33,940 nucleotides of DNA from Actinomycetes bacterium. GTDB lineage: Bacteria; Actinomycetota; Acidimicrobiia; Acidimicrobiales; Acidimicrobiaceae. Below are positions 16,309 through 25,034 of the stretch, one piece after another. Numbering within the stretch: position 1 is the first letter of the stretch; each line of letters begins with the position of its first letter. Below the pieces are notes generated by a model, which searched no databases, had not been told where the DNA came from, and saw only the letters and a list, made by a program, of their open reading frames with translations. Made by a program: the position numbers and the translations under genes. Location: the NCBI GenBank assembly GCA_021850605.1, contig JAJZLQ010000113.1, forward strand, positions 1 through 33,940. The letters run 5' to 3'.

Positions 16309-17187
16309 ATGGGCACCAGCCGAGCCACTGAGATGCGCCGCCGCCTGCGCGAGAGGATGGCGAGAATTGCCGATCCGGTGCTGCTGCCCGGGGCTGCCAA
16401 CGCCTTGGCCGCCAGAGTGGTGGAGGAATGTGGCTTCGAAGCGGTATATGTAACCGGGGCCGGAATTGCCAACACTTTTCTCGGCGTACCCGACATCGGT
16501 CTGGTGACGCTGGACGAGCTGGTGGCGCACACCGAGGCCATCGCTGACGCCGTAGCCCTGCCCCTGGTCGTCGACGCCGACACGGGATTCGGCAACGCCA
16601 TAGGCGTGATGCGCACCGTGCGCCGGCTGGAGCGGGCCGGGGCCAGCGCCATCCAGCTCGAGGACCAACGCTTCCCCAAGCGGTGCGGGCACTTCGAGAA
16701 CAAAGAGGTCATCGACCCCGAGGAGGCCGCCTCCAAGATCTCCGCAGCCGCCGAGGCGCGCAGCGACCCGAACCTGGTGATAATCGCCCGCACCGATGCC
16801 GCTGCGACCGAGGGGCTCGAGGCGGCGGTCGCGCGCGCCCGCGCGTACGTGGGCTCGGGTGCGGATGCCGTCTTCATCGAGGCGCCCCGGAGCAAGGAGG
16901 AGCTTGTCGCCCTGCCTGGGCTGCTTCCCGGAGTGCCAATGGTCGCCAACCTTGTCGAAGGGGGGAAGACGCCGCTAGTGCCGATGGACGAGCTGAGCGG
17001 CTTCGCCTTCGTTCTATACGCCAACGCCGCGCTACAGGGGGCGATCAGCGGGATGCGCCAGGTGCTGGTTTCGTTGAAGGACAGGGGAGTGCTCGACCCG
17101 GAGTCGGTGCCGCTCGCCCGCTGGGACGAGCGGCAGGCCCTGGTGCGCAAAAAGGAGTTCGACGAGCTGGAGAGCCGCTTCAGGTAG
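16309..17187 (+). CDS. prpB: Isocitrate lyase/PEP mutase-family lyase, probably 2-methylisocitrate lyase
   Basis: The 292-residue TIM-barrel enzyme of the PEP mutase/isocitrate lyase superfamily has the metal-binding motif VVDADTGFGN and the catalytic-loop motif QLEDQRFPKRCGHFENK, with Cys126 in KRCGH. That Cys is the signature of C-C lyases and not of phosphonate mutases. Together with the PrpD-like gene 29 bp downstream, the best guess is 2-methylisocitrate lyase, which yields pyruvate and succinate in the methylcitrate cycle. Oxaloacetate decarboxylase or another acid lyase of the family remains possible, and no prpC is in the window. GAGGAGGTGGGAG gives a good ribosome site. It follows imuB by 72 bp on the same strand and may receive read-through transcription from the SOS promoter. 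Confidence 0.75.
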   Translation: MGTSRATEMRRRLRERMARIADPVLLPGAANALAARVVEECGFEAVYVTGAGIANTFLGVPDIGLVTLDELVAHTEAIADAVALPLVVDADTGFGNAIGVMRTVRRLERAGASAIQLEDQRFPKRCGHFENKEVIDPEEAASKISAAAEARSDPNLVIIARTDAAATEGLEAAVARARAYVGSGADAVFIEAPRSKEELVALPGLLPGVPMVANLVEGGKTPLVPMDELSGFAFVLYANAALQGAISGMRQVLVSLKDRGVLDPESVPLARWDERQALVRKKEFDELESRFR

Positions 17188-17216
17188 CCGGCCCACGGGC
17201 CGGGAAGGGGGGAGAG

Positions 17217-18620
17217 GTGCAAGGAGCGGAGCTGAACGGTTACGACCGGGTGATCGCCGAGATCGCCGAATATGCCGTGGCCGGGCCACCACCATCGGAG
17301 GTGGCCATGCGCACCGCGGAACTGTCGCTCCTAGACGCGCTGGGCTGTGCGGTACTGGCCGGCGGGGTGGACAGGGCCATGGCCGTGGTCGATCCGCATC
17401 ATCTGCGTGGTGAGGCGCCGGGGGCGGTGCCGGTTGTCGGCACCCGTCTGCACTTTCCCGCCCTCCGCGCCGCCTTTGCCAACGGAACCCTGATTCGCTG
17501 GCTGGATTACAACGACACGTTTCTAGCCCTTGAGTGGGGACACCCATCCGACAGCCTGGGAGCGATCCTTTCCGCCGCATGGATCCGCCCCGGCGGGGCC
17601 AGGGTGGCAGAGCTCTGCACGGCAATGGTGGTGGCGCACGAGGTCCAGGGTGTGCTCTCCATGTCGTGCGCTCTCAACGAGCGGGGATATGACCACGTCG
17701 CCTACGTGCGTATCGCTTCTGCGGCGGCCTCGGCGCGCCTCCTGGGAGCCGGGGTGCTCGAAACCGCCAACGCCGTCAGCCAGGCTTTCGTGGACGGCAC
17801 CACGCTGCGCTGCTACCGGCATGCCCCCAACGCCGGCGAGCGCAAGTCCTGGGCTGCGGGGGAGCAGGCCGCGCGAGGCCTCGAGCTCTTGCTCCGGGCC
17901 GTGTCCGGCGAGCCGGGCTACCCGAGCGCGGTGACCGCGCCCACTTGGGGCTTCTCGGATTCCTATCTGGGCGGCGAGCGCCTCGAGTTGGCGCAGCCCT
18001 TGGGAAGCTACGTGATGGAGAACGTCCTTTTCAAGGTGCCCTATCCGGCCGAGTACCACGCCCAGAGCGCCTTGGAGGCCGCGGTGGCTCTGCACCCGCA
18101 GGTCACGGGGCGCCTGGAGGAGATCGAGAGGGTGGAGGTCTCCACCCAACGCTCGGCGATGAGGATCATCTCCAAGACCGGTCCGCTCAACAACCCCGCC
18201 GACCGCGACCACTCCCTGGAGTACATCGTCGCGGTCGGGTTGATCAAGGGGAAGCTCTCCCACCTCGACTACGAGGACGAGGCGGCGGCGGATCACCGCA
18301 TTGATGCATTGCGCGCCAAGATGCGAGTGGTGGAGGATCCGGGATTCTCGATGGACTACCTCGATCCCGCCAAGCGTTCGGTGGCCAATGCCGTTACCGT
18401 CCGCTTTGTGGACGGGAGCTCCACCGAGACGCTTTCGGTCGAGTATCCCCTGGGGCATCCGCGCAGGCGCGACGAGGCTGCCGCCGCGGTCGCCACCAAG
18501 CTGAGCACGAACCTGGAACGGCTGCCGCGGGTGCAGGACAATGTCATGGCGGTGATGGGGGATCCCGGCCGGGCGCTCTCCATGGACGCCCGCGACTTCC
18601 TGGGCCTCTTTCTGCCTTGA
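17217..18620 (+). CDS. prpD: MmgE/PrpD-family protein, probably 2-methylcitrate dehydratase
   Basis: The protein of about 467 residues has PrpD landmarks: SLLDALGCAVL near the N-terminus, the active-site segment RWLDYNDTFLALEWGHPSDSLG, and KVPYPAEYHAQSALEAAV in the second half. PrpD dehydrates 2-methylcitrate in propionyl-CoA breakdown. Other MmgE/PrpD proteins include cis-aconitate decarboxylases, but the LDYNDT...WGHPSD block favours PrpD. The frame is open back to 16683 over the prpB gene. GTG at 17217 with a G-rich ribosome site (GGGGGGAG) right upstream is the likely start. It is co-directional with prpB, with a 29-bp gap. Nothing looks broken. Confidence 0.78.
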   Translation: MQGAELNGYDRVIAEIAEYAVAGPPPSEVAMRTAELSLLDALGCAVLAGGVDRAMAVVDPHHLRGEAPGAVPVVGTRLHFPALRAAFANGTLIRWLDYNDTFLALEWGHPSDSLGAILSAAWIRPGGARVAELCTAMVVAHEVQGVLSMSCALNERGYDHVAYVRIASAAASARLLGAGVLETANAVSQAFVDGTTLRCYRHAPNAGERKSWAAGEQAARGLELLLRAVSGEPGYPSAVTAPTWGFSDSYLGGERLELAQPLGSYVMENVLFKVPYPAEYHAQSALEAAVALHPQVTGRLEEIERVEVSTQRSAMRIISKTGPLNNPADRDHSLEYIVAVGLIKGKLSHLDYEDEAAADHRIDALRAKMRVVEDPGFSMDYLDPAKRSVANAVTVRFVDGSSTETLSVEYPLGHPRRRDEAAAAVATKLSTNLERLPRVQDNVMAVMGDPGRALSMDARDFLGLFLP

Positions 18621-18624
18621 GGGC

Positions 18625-19227
18625 ATGAGCGCGACCAGGGGAATGGACGGCGGCTGGGACTCCCTCGCGGCGACCTTTGACCAGCAACCGGATCACGGGT
18701 TGGCCGACCCGGTGGTGCGCGCGGCATGGTCCGACCTGCTTCTCAGGTGGCTGGTTCCCGCTCCGGCAAGGGTGGCCGACCTGGGATGTGGGACAGGCTC
18801 GCTCTCGGTCCTACTGGCCGAGCGCGGCTATGGGGCGGTGGGGCTCGACTCCTCGGCGGCAATGGCCGCGGCGGCCCGGGCCAAAGCCTCCCGGTTCGGG
18901 GTCGAGGTGGAGGTCTGCCTCGGTGATGCCGCGGATGCGCCCTTCCGGCCCGGCATCTTCGACGCCGTCCTATGTCGGCACCTGCTGTGGGCGCTTACCG
19001 ACCCGCTGGAGGCGCTCCGGCGCTGGGTGGAGCTGCTCGCCCCGGGTGGGAGGCTTTTGCTGGTGGAAGGGAGATGGTGGACAGGCGAGGGGATTTCCGC
19101 TGCCCGGGCGGCTGGAATGCTTGCCGAGCTCGGGCGCGAGGCCCGCCTGGTGCCGTTGAATGGCGCGCGGCTCTGGGGATCGCCGATCTCCGACGAACGT
19201 TATCTCCTGGTCAGCCCGCTGGACTAG
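18625..19227 (+). CDS. Class I SAM-dependent methyltransferase
   Basis: The 200-residue protein has motif I VADLGCGTGSLSVLLAERG, an acidic end of strand 2 (GLDSS), GDAADAPF at the adenine position, FDAVLCRHLLWAL as motif post-I/II, and LAPGGRLLLVEG as motif III. This is the UbiE/Methyltransf_11 type. The substrate cannot be told. It begins 4 bp after the prpD stop and so is almost certainly co-transcribed with it. After it comes an 87-bp gap with the dnaE2 promoter. Whether it serves the propionate genes or is merely a passenger is unknown. Confidence 0.8.
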   Translation: MSATRGMDGGWDSLAATFDQQPDHGLADPVVRAAWSDLLLRWLVPAPARVADLGCGTGSLSVLLAERGYGAVGLDSSAAMAAAARAKASRFGVEVEVCLGDAADAPFRPGIFDAVLCRHLLWALTDPLEALRRWVELLAPGGRLLLVEGRWWTGEGISAARAAGMLAELGREARLVPLNGARLWGSPISDERYLLVSPLD

Positions 19228-19279
19228 CGGTGCGGGCCGGGCGCCGCCTTCCGGGAGCCGAAGTCGGCCGCCTTCCGGG

Positions 19280-19307
19280 TTGTAATCGAACATATGTTCG
19301 ATAAGAT
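19280..19307 (+). promoter_or_regulatory. LexA-controlled dnaE2 promoter
   Basis: The same 16-bp palindrome as at imuA', TCGAACATATGTTCGA (19286-19301), fills the whole spacer between a -35-like TTGTAA (19280-19285) and a -10 TAAGAT (19302-19307). GTG at 19315 starts 7 nt after the -10, so the transcript should be leaderless. A GAGGA touches the GTG and is too close to serve as a ribosome site. Confidence 0.92.
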
Positions 19308-19314
19308 TTGAGGA

Positions 19315-22300
19315 GTGGAACCCCTCCCTTACGCAGAGCTTCACTGCCACTCCAACTTCAGCTTCCTGGACGGGGCGTCCAGCCCCGGTCGGCTGGTGGA
19401 GGCCGCATTGGCGGCCCGGCTGCCCATATGCGCCATAACCGACCACAACGGCTTCTACGGGGTGGTGAACTTCGCCGCCTCGGCCAAGGGGACCGGCCTG
19501 GCCACGGTCTTCGGGGCCGAACTCTCCATCGGCACCGAGGGCAGGCGTGACAACGTCTACGACCCGGCCGGCGAGCACCTGGTGGTGCTGGCGCGCAACC
19601 CGCGCGGGTATGCCTCTCTATCGGTGGCCATCTCCAAGGGGCAGATGGCCAAGACCGAGAAGGGGGTCTTCTCCCTTACCTTGGAGGAGCTGGCCTCCTT
19701 CGACAGTGGGGACTGGGCGATCCTATCGGGATGCCGCAAGGGGAGGGTGGCCGGCGACCTGATGGCGCGGGGTCCCCGTCAGGCGGCCTACTCGGCCGCG
19801 CGTCTGGCCGAGATCTTCGGCCGGGAGAATTTCGTCATCGAGTGCTGGGACCACGGCGACCCCGTCGATTCGGTGCGCAACGACGAGCTGGTGCGCATAG
19901 CCGACTCGCTGGGCCTGCGGGCGGTGGCCACCAATAACGTCCACTATGCGACCCGGGCCGCGGCGCGCCTGCACGCCACCGTGGCGGCCATACGCGCCAA
20001 CGCCACCTTGGACGAGATGGATCCCTGGCTGGCATCCGACCAGATGGCCTATCTCCGCTCCCCGGCCGAGCAGCATCGCCGCTTCGCCCGCTACCCGGGC
20101 CTGGCGCTGGCCGCCTACGAACTGGGCCGGGAGTGCGCTTTCGACCTCTCTCTGGTCGCCCCCAGCCTGCCCGACTCCATGGTCCCGGCCGGCCGCAGCC
20201 AGGACTCCTGGCTGCGGGAGCTTGCCATGTCCGGAGCGGTGGGCCGCTACGGCGAGCCCGCCGCCGAGAGGGTGCCGGGGGCCTATGCCCAGATAGAGAG
20301 GGAGCTTCGCATCATCGCCGAGCTGGGCTTTGCGGGCTACTTCCTGATCGTGCACGACATCGTGGAGTTCTGCCGGCGCAGCAACATCTTCTGCCAGGGG
20401 AGAGGGTCGGCGGCAAACTCGGCGGTCTGCTACGCGCTCGGCATCACCAACGTGGATCCCGTCGCCCTGGGGCTGCTCTTCGAGCGCTTTCTTTCCCCGG
20501 AGCGGGACGGCCCGCCCGACATCGACGTGGACATCGAGAGCGGCAGGCGCGAGGAGGCCATCCAGTACGTCTATTCCACCTACGGCCGCGAGCGAGCCGC
20601 CCAGGTGGCCAACGTGATCACCTATCGTGCCCGCTCTGCCATCCGGGACGTGGGGCGCGTCTTCGGGTACACCTCCGGGGTACTCGACGCCTGGTCAAAA
20701 GGGATGGGGCGCCATCGCCGCCTGGCCGACGCCCTGCCCGCCGAGGATCGCCGGGAGCTGGCGGTGCCGGAACTGGTCGCCTCGCTCGCCGCCGAACTGG
20801 AGGGTGCACCTCGGCATCTGGGCATCCATACCGGCGGGATGGTCATCTGTGACCGCCCGGTGGTGGAGGTCTGTCCGGTGGAGTGGGCCCGCCGTGAGGG
20901 GCGCAGCGTCCTGCAGTGGGACAAGGACGACTGCGCCATAGCCGGCCTGGTCAAGTTCGACCTGCTCGGTCTGGGGATGCTGGAGGCCCTGCATCGGATG
21001 GTGGACATGGTGCGGGAGTTCCACGGGGAGGAGGTGGACCTGGCCCTCATACCCCAGGAGGACGAGGTCTACGAGATGCTGCAGGCGGCGGATACCGTGG
21101 GGGTCTTCCAGGTGGAGAGCCGAGCGCAGATGGCCACCTTGCCCAGGCTGCGCCCCACCCACTTCTACGACCTGGTGGTGGAGGTGGCTCTCATTCGCCC
21201 CGGGCCCATCCAGGGTGGCTCGGTCCACCCCTATATCCGGCGGCGCAACGGGCTGGAGAAGGTCACCTACGCGCATCCGCTGCTGGAGCGCTCCTTGGCC
21301 AAGACATTGGGGGTGCCGCTCTTCCAGGAGCAGCTTATGCAGATGGCCATGGACGTGGCCGGCTTCACCCCCGGGGAGGCCGACCAGCTTCGACAGGCCA
21401 TGGGCTCCAAGCGCTCCAACGAGCGGATGGAGGCGCTCCGGGCCCGCCTTTTTGCCGGCATGGAGGCCAACGGCATTACCGGTGGCGTGGCGGAGGAGAT
21501 CTACGAGAAGCTGCGGGCCTTCGCCAACTTCGGCTTCCCGGAGAGCCACTCGGCCTCCTTCGCCTACCTCGTCTACGCCTCTGCCTGGTTCAAGCTGCAC
21601 TATCCGGCGGCCTTCTACGCCTCCATCATCAACTCCCAGCCCATGGGCTTCTGGTCGCCGGAGACCCTCTCCGAGGATGCCAAGCGCCACGGGGTGAGGG
21701 TGCTGGCCCCGGAGGCGAACCGCTCCGGCTCGGACTGCACCCTGGAGGCCGCCCCCGCCTGGGGCTCGCCCCCCGAGGGCAAGGGGTACATGGCCCGGAT
21801 GATCGAGGCGGCCTGGGCCGGGCCGGCCATGCGCATCGGCCTGGCCCAGATCCGCGGAATCGGCGAGAAGGTGGCCACCCGCATCGCGGAGGCCGCGCCC
21901 TTCGCGAGTCTGGCCGACTTGGCAGAGCGGGCCTCGCTCTCGGCCTCCCAACTGGAGGCCCTGGCCAAGGCGGGAGCGCTCTCCTCGTTGGGCGCCCGCG
22001 AGGGGATGACTCCTTTGTCGCGTCGGCAGGCGGTCTGGGTCAGCGCGCCCCTGGCCGACCGCAGGATCCCTTCCCTGCCCGGCATGGCCTTGGGGGACGA
22101 GGCGCCCGAGCTGCCGCCCCTGTCGGCCGAGGAGTCCACCTACTTGGACATCGCCACCTTTGGCATCTCCCCCGAGGCGCACCCCTTCGCCTACATGCGC
22201 AAGGGGATGGAGAGAGCGGGAGTGATGCCGATATCCTCCCTCCCGGCCGCCAGGGACCGCAGCCTGGTGAGGGTGGCGGGGGTGGTGACGCATCGCCAGC

Positions 22301-22533
22301 GCCCGCGGACCGCCAAGGGGACCACCTTCATCAGCCTGGAGGACGAGACCGGCCTGGCCAACGTGATCGTGGTGCCAGATGTCTGGGAGCGCTTCCGGAG
22401 GACCGCTCGCATGGCGGATGCACTGATCGTGGCGGGCAGGGTGGAGTCTCACTCGGGTGTGGTCAATGTGATTGCCTCCTCCCTGGAGCCCGTCTTCCTG
22501 CCGGTCGGCTCGATGTCACGCGATTTCCGTTGA
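19315..22533 (+). CDS. dnaE2: Error-prone DNA polymerase DnaE2 (ImuC)
   Basis: The 1072-residue C-family polymerase is the translesion synthesis subunit of the ImuA'-ImuB-DnaE2 mutasome. The N-terminal PHP domain begins AELHCHSNFSFLDGASSP. The polymerase palm carries PDIDVDIES, with Asp402 and Asp404 as the metal pair, and VKFDLLGL with Asp549 as the probable third catalytic acid. Fingers, HhH (RIGLAQIRGIGEKVATRIAEAAPF) and OB fold (VAGVVTHRQRPRTAKGTTFISLEDE) follow. Length and order are those of DnaE2 and not DnaE1, which is longer and has a C-terminal clamp-binding extension. The start is GTG. It has its own LexA box and is separated from imuA'-imuB by three metabolic genes. Only a weak stem with T-run (ACCC-GTAA-GGGTTTT) follows the stop. 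Confidence 0.96.
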   Translation: MEPLPYAELHCHSNFSFLDGASSPGRLVEAALAARLPICAITDHNGFYGVVNFAASAKGTGLATVFGAELSIGTEGRRDNVYDPAGEHLVVLARNPRGYASLSVAISKGQMAKTEKGVFSLTLEELASFDSGDWAILSGCRKGRVAGDLMARGPRQAAYSAARLAEIFGRENFVIECWDHGDPVDSVRNDELVRIADSLGLRAVATNNVHYATRAAARLHATVAAIRANATLDEMDPWLASDQMAYLRSPAEQHRRFARYPGLALAAYELGRECAFDLSLVAPSLPDSMVPAGRSQDSWLRELAMSGAVGRYGEPAAERVPGAYAQIERELRIIAELGFAGYFLIVHDIVEFCRRSNIFCQGRGSAANSAVCYALGITNVDPVALGLLFERFLSPERDGPPDIDVDIESGRREEAIQYVYSTYGRERAAQVANVITYRARSAIRDVGRVFGYTSGVLDAWSKGMGRHRRLADALPAEDRRELAVPELVASLAAELEGAPRHLGIHTGGMVICDRPVVEVCPVEWARREGRSVLQWDKDDCAIAGLVKFDLLGLGMLEALHRMVDMVREFHGEEVDLALIPQEDEVYEMLQAADTVGVFQVESRAQMATLPRLRPTHFYDLVVEVALIRPGPIQGGSVHPYIRRRNGLEKVTYAHPLLERSLAKTLGVPLFQEQLMQMAMDVAGFTPGEADQLRQAMGSKRSNERMEALRARLFAGMEANGITGGVAEEIYEKLRAFANFGFPESHSASFAYLVYASAWFKLHYPAAFYASIINSQPMGFWSPETLSEDAKRHGVRVLAPEANRSGSDCTLEAAPAWGSPPEGKGYMARMIEAAWAGPAMRIGLAQIRGIGEKVATRIAEAAPFASLADLAERASLSASQLEALAKAGALSSLGAREGMTPLSRRQAVWVSAPLADRRIPSLPGMALGDEAPELPPLSAEESTYLDIATFGISPEAHPFAYMRKGMERAGVMPISSLPAARDRSLVRVAGVVTHRQRPRTAKGTTFISLEDETGLANVIVVPDVWERFRRTARMADALIVAGRVESHSGVVNVIASSLEPVFLPVGSMSRDFR

Positions 22534-22633
22534 GCCAAAACATATACCCGTAAGGGTTTTCCCCACCTCCACACCTGCCGCCCTGGTACCATACGGCAAT
22601 CCGGCGGCAACCAGCCGGGAGAGGGGAGGGCCG

Positions 22634-23407
22634 ATGGGCTCGAAGACGCTGGCTGGAAAGGTGGGAGTGGTCACCGGCGCCAGCCGTGGCCTGGGCTACG
22701 AAGTAGCGCGCCAAGCCGCTGAAGAAGGGGCAACCGTGGTCGCTGCCGCCCGGAGCTTCGATGAGGCCGAACTCCCCACGGGGGCGCCGGAGCCGGGGCG
22801 CATTCATCGCCTGAGAACCGATGTGACCCGCCAACAGGAGGCGGAGGGCCTCCTGGACGCTTGCGAAGAGTCTTTCGGCAGGGTGGACTTCATTGTCAAC
22901 AACGCAGGCATACTCGGCGCCTCGCGCCTGCACGAGACCACCGACGCGCTGTGGGAGGCGCTGATGGGCGTGCATATGAACGCCACCTTCTGGACCTGCC
23001 GGCGCTTCATCGGCCTCGCCATGGCTGCGCACAGGCCCGGCTCGATCGTCAACGTCGGCTCCATCCTCTCCTTTGCCGGGGACGGATACCTGGCCGCGTA
23101 TACGGCGATGAAATCGGGAGTGGCCGGCCTCACCCGGGCGATCGCCATCGACTACGGCCGGGAGGGTATACGCGCGAACTTCGTCGCCCCCGGCGATATG
23201 GATACCGAGATGATCGAGGAGTACTTCCGTGGCACCCCGGACCCCGCCGCCGCCCGTGCCGAGATGGAGGGCTACTATCCGGCCAAGCGCCTGATCGGCG
23301 CGGACGAGGTGGCCCGCGCGGTGATTTTCCTGGCCTCGGATCTCGCTTCCTCGGTGAACGGCACCTCCATCGTGGTCGACGGCGGCCTGCTCGCCAACGC
23401 CTACTAG
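22634..23407 (+). CDS. SDR-family oxidoreductase
   Basis: The 257-residue classical short-chain dehydrogenase has cofactor motif TGASRGLG (14-21), NNAGILG, and catalytic Ser143, Tyr156 and Lys160 (AAYTAMK). The C-terminal VNGTSIVVDGGLLANAY is the usual closing strand. An Arg after strand 2 (AAARSFDEAE) suggests NADPH. The frame is open upstream to 22472, but ATG 22634 with GGGAGGG right before it fits the family start. It precedes the Liv transporter genes on the same strand with a 98-bp gap. It could act on the imported compound, but that is only positional inference. The substrate is unknown, and FabG-like activity cannot be excluded. Confidence 0.85.
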   Translation: MGSKTLAGKVGVVTGASRGLGYEVARQAAEEGATVVAAARSFDEAELPTGAPEPGRIHRLRTDVTRQQEAEGLLDACEESFGRVDFIVNNAGILGASRLHETTDALWEALMGVHMNATFWTCRRFIGLAMAAHRPGSIVNVGSILSFAGDGYLAAYTAMKSGVAGLTRAIAIDYGREGIRANFVAPGDMDTEMIEEYFRGTPDPAAARAEMEGYYPAKRLIGADEVARAVIFLASDLASSVNGTSIVVDGGLLANAY

Positions 23408-23505
23408 GCAACCATCCTCCCCTTCCGCCGGAAGAAGTGGGAAAAAAGTGTGCCAAATGTCACAATGACGCCCCGGCAAGCCTCTCTGTCTGCCAGAATC
23501 AGCGT

Positions 23506-24279
23506 ATGGATTCCAAAGTGGGACTGAGTGTCGACCAGGTGAGTGTCCGTTTCGGCGGCCTTGTGGCGCTCGACAGGGTTTCCCTCGAGGCCGCCCCTGG
23601 CGAGGTGCATGGAGTGATCGGCCCCAACGGCGCGGGCAAGACCACGCTTTTCAACGTCATGTGCGGTTTTGTAAAGCCGGATTCCGGAACCCTCACCTTT
23701 TTCGGCCAGAAGGTCCATGGCCTGCGCCCCGAGAAGCTAACCCGCATGGGCGTTGCGCGCACTCTGCAAGGGCTCGGCCTTTTCCCGCGCATGCCCGTGC
23801 TCGAGAACGTGATGATCGGAGCGGATTCCCTGGCCAAGGTGGGGGTGCTTCGCGCGCTTATCGGCGCCGGGCCCACTGTCAGCGAGGAGCATCGCCTGCG
23901 TGCCGCGGCGATGGCCGCGCTGGACCGCCTGGGGGTGGCAGGATATGCCTCCAAACTCCCGCCGCAGCTTCCTTACGCAATTCAGAAAAAGGTGGCTTTG
24001 GCCAGGGCGCTGGTTTCCAATCCGCGCTTTCTGCTGCTTGACGAGCCCGCCTCCGGTCTTTCCGAGGAGGACATGGGAGAGCTGGGGGATCTGATCCTCG
24101 AGCTCTCCAGCGAACTGGGAATCGTCCTGGTCGAGCACCACATGGACTTGGTGATGCGGGTTTGCTCCAACATCAGCGTGCTCGACTTTGGGAGGGTGAT
24201 CGCCGAGGGTACCCCGGCGGAGGTAAAAGCGAATCCGCTGGTCACCGAGGCCTACCTGGGCGACGAGGTGCAGGCATGA
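23506..24279 (+). CDS. livG: HAAT-family ABC importer ATPase LivG
   Basis: The 257-residue ATPase has Walker A GPNGAGKTT, the Q-loop region ARTLQGLGLFPRMPVLENVMIGA, Walker B FLLLDEPASGLS, and the long insertion between Q-loop and signature typical of LivG. The signature is LPYAIQKK in place of LSGGQ or the common LivG form LSYGQQ. Actinobacterial LivG proteins often have LPYG here, so the Ala-Ile form is a further step from consensus. No Shine-Dalgarno sequence precedes ATG 23506. CAGAAT ends 6 nt before it and may be a weak -10 for a leaderless message. It is the first gene of livGFHMK, with an 11-bp gap to livF. Confidence 0.88.
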   Translation: MDSKVGLSVDQVSVRFGGLVALDRVSLEAAPGEVHGVIGPNGAGKTTLFNVMCGFVKPDSGTLTFFGQKVHGLRPEKLTRMGVARTLQGLGLFPRMPVLENVMIGADSLAKVGVLRALIGAGPTVSEEHRLRAAAMAALDRLGVAGYASKLPPQLPYAIQKKVALARALVSNPRFLLLDEPASGLSEEDMGELGDLILELSSELGIVLVEHHMDLVMRVCSNISVLDFGRVIAEGTPAEVKANPLVTEAYLGDEVQA

Positions 24280-24289
24280 AGGAGCTGCC

Positions 24290-24994
24290 ATGCTGACGGT
24301 GGAGAACCTGAGCGCCTCTTACGGCCCGGTGCGCGCCCTATCCGAGGTCTCCCTGGCGGTGGAGCGCTCGCGCATCACCGCGGTGCTGGGCGCCAACGGC
24401 GCGGGCAAGACCACCTTGCTGCGTACGCTTACCGGCCTGGTCCCGGCCGGCTCGGGAAAGGCGAGCCTGGACGGAGCGGAGTTTCTCCGCCGCGCGCCTG
24501 AGGAGATCGCCCGGATGGGTATTGCACACGTGCCGGAGGGCCGCGGGGTGATCCAGGAGCTCACGGTGGAGGAGAACCTCCGCCTGGGTGCCATCTGGAG
24601 GCGTGACATCGATGTCCAGGCCAAGATGGCCTGGGTATACGAGCTCTTCGAGCCGCTCGAGCCGCGCGCCGGCAAGCCGGCGTTCACCCTGTCGGGCGGC
24701 GAGCGGCAGATGCTGGCGGTTGGCCGGGCGCTGATGGCCGAGCCCAAGGCCCTGCTGCTTGACGAGCCTTCGCTAGGGCTGGCGCCCCTGGTGGTGGCGA
24801 GCATCATGTCCCTGCTTCGCCGGCTATGCGACGAGCAGGGCCTATCGGTCCTGCTGGTGGAGCAGAACGCGCGCAGCGCCCTCTCCGTGGCCGACGACGC
24901 GGTGGTGCTTTCTCTGGGGAGGGTGGTGGTGTCGGACGCTGCGGACAAGATCCGTAACGACGAAGCGCTCCGCCACCACTATCTGGGATTTTGA
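24290..24994 (+). CDS. livF: HAAT-family ABC importer ATPase LivF
   Basis: The 234-residue ATPase has Walker A GANGAGKTT, the LivF hallmark HVPEGRGVIQELTVEENL, canonical signature LSGGERQM, Walker B ALLLDEPSLGLAP, and the switch His position replaced by Gln in VLLVEQNA, which is normal for LivF. It pairs with LivG to energise branched-chain amino-acid or amide/urea-type uptake. GAAGGAG gives a good ribosome site. It sits between livG and livH. Confidence 0.9.
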   Translation: MLTVENLSASYGPVRALSEVSLAVERSRITAVLGANGAGKTTLLRTLTGLVPAGSGKASLDGAEFLRRAPEEIARMGIAHVPEGRGVIQELTVEENLRLGAIWRRDIDVQAKMAWVYELFEPLEPRAGKPAFTLSGGERQMLAVGRALMAEPKALLLDEPSLGLAPLVVASIMSLLRRLCDEQGLSVLLVEQNARSALSVADDAVVLSLGRVVVSDAADKIRNDEALRHHYLGF

Positions 24995-25034
24995 AGGTGT
25001 TGGAGAAGGATGTGGACCGGATGAGGGGAAGGCA

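Noticed and set aside
14182-16692. Minus-strand open frame of 836 codons antisense to imuA'-imuB
   Set aside because: Low-complexity Gly/Arg/Pro/His-rich translation with no family pattern. It mirrors high-GC codon positions of the real plus-strand genes.
20695-22452. Minus-strand open frame of 585 codons antisense to dnaE2
   Set aside because: Same kind of shadow. dnaE2 on the plus strand has complete catalytic motifs and a promoter.
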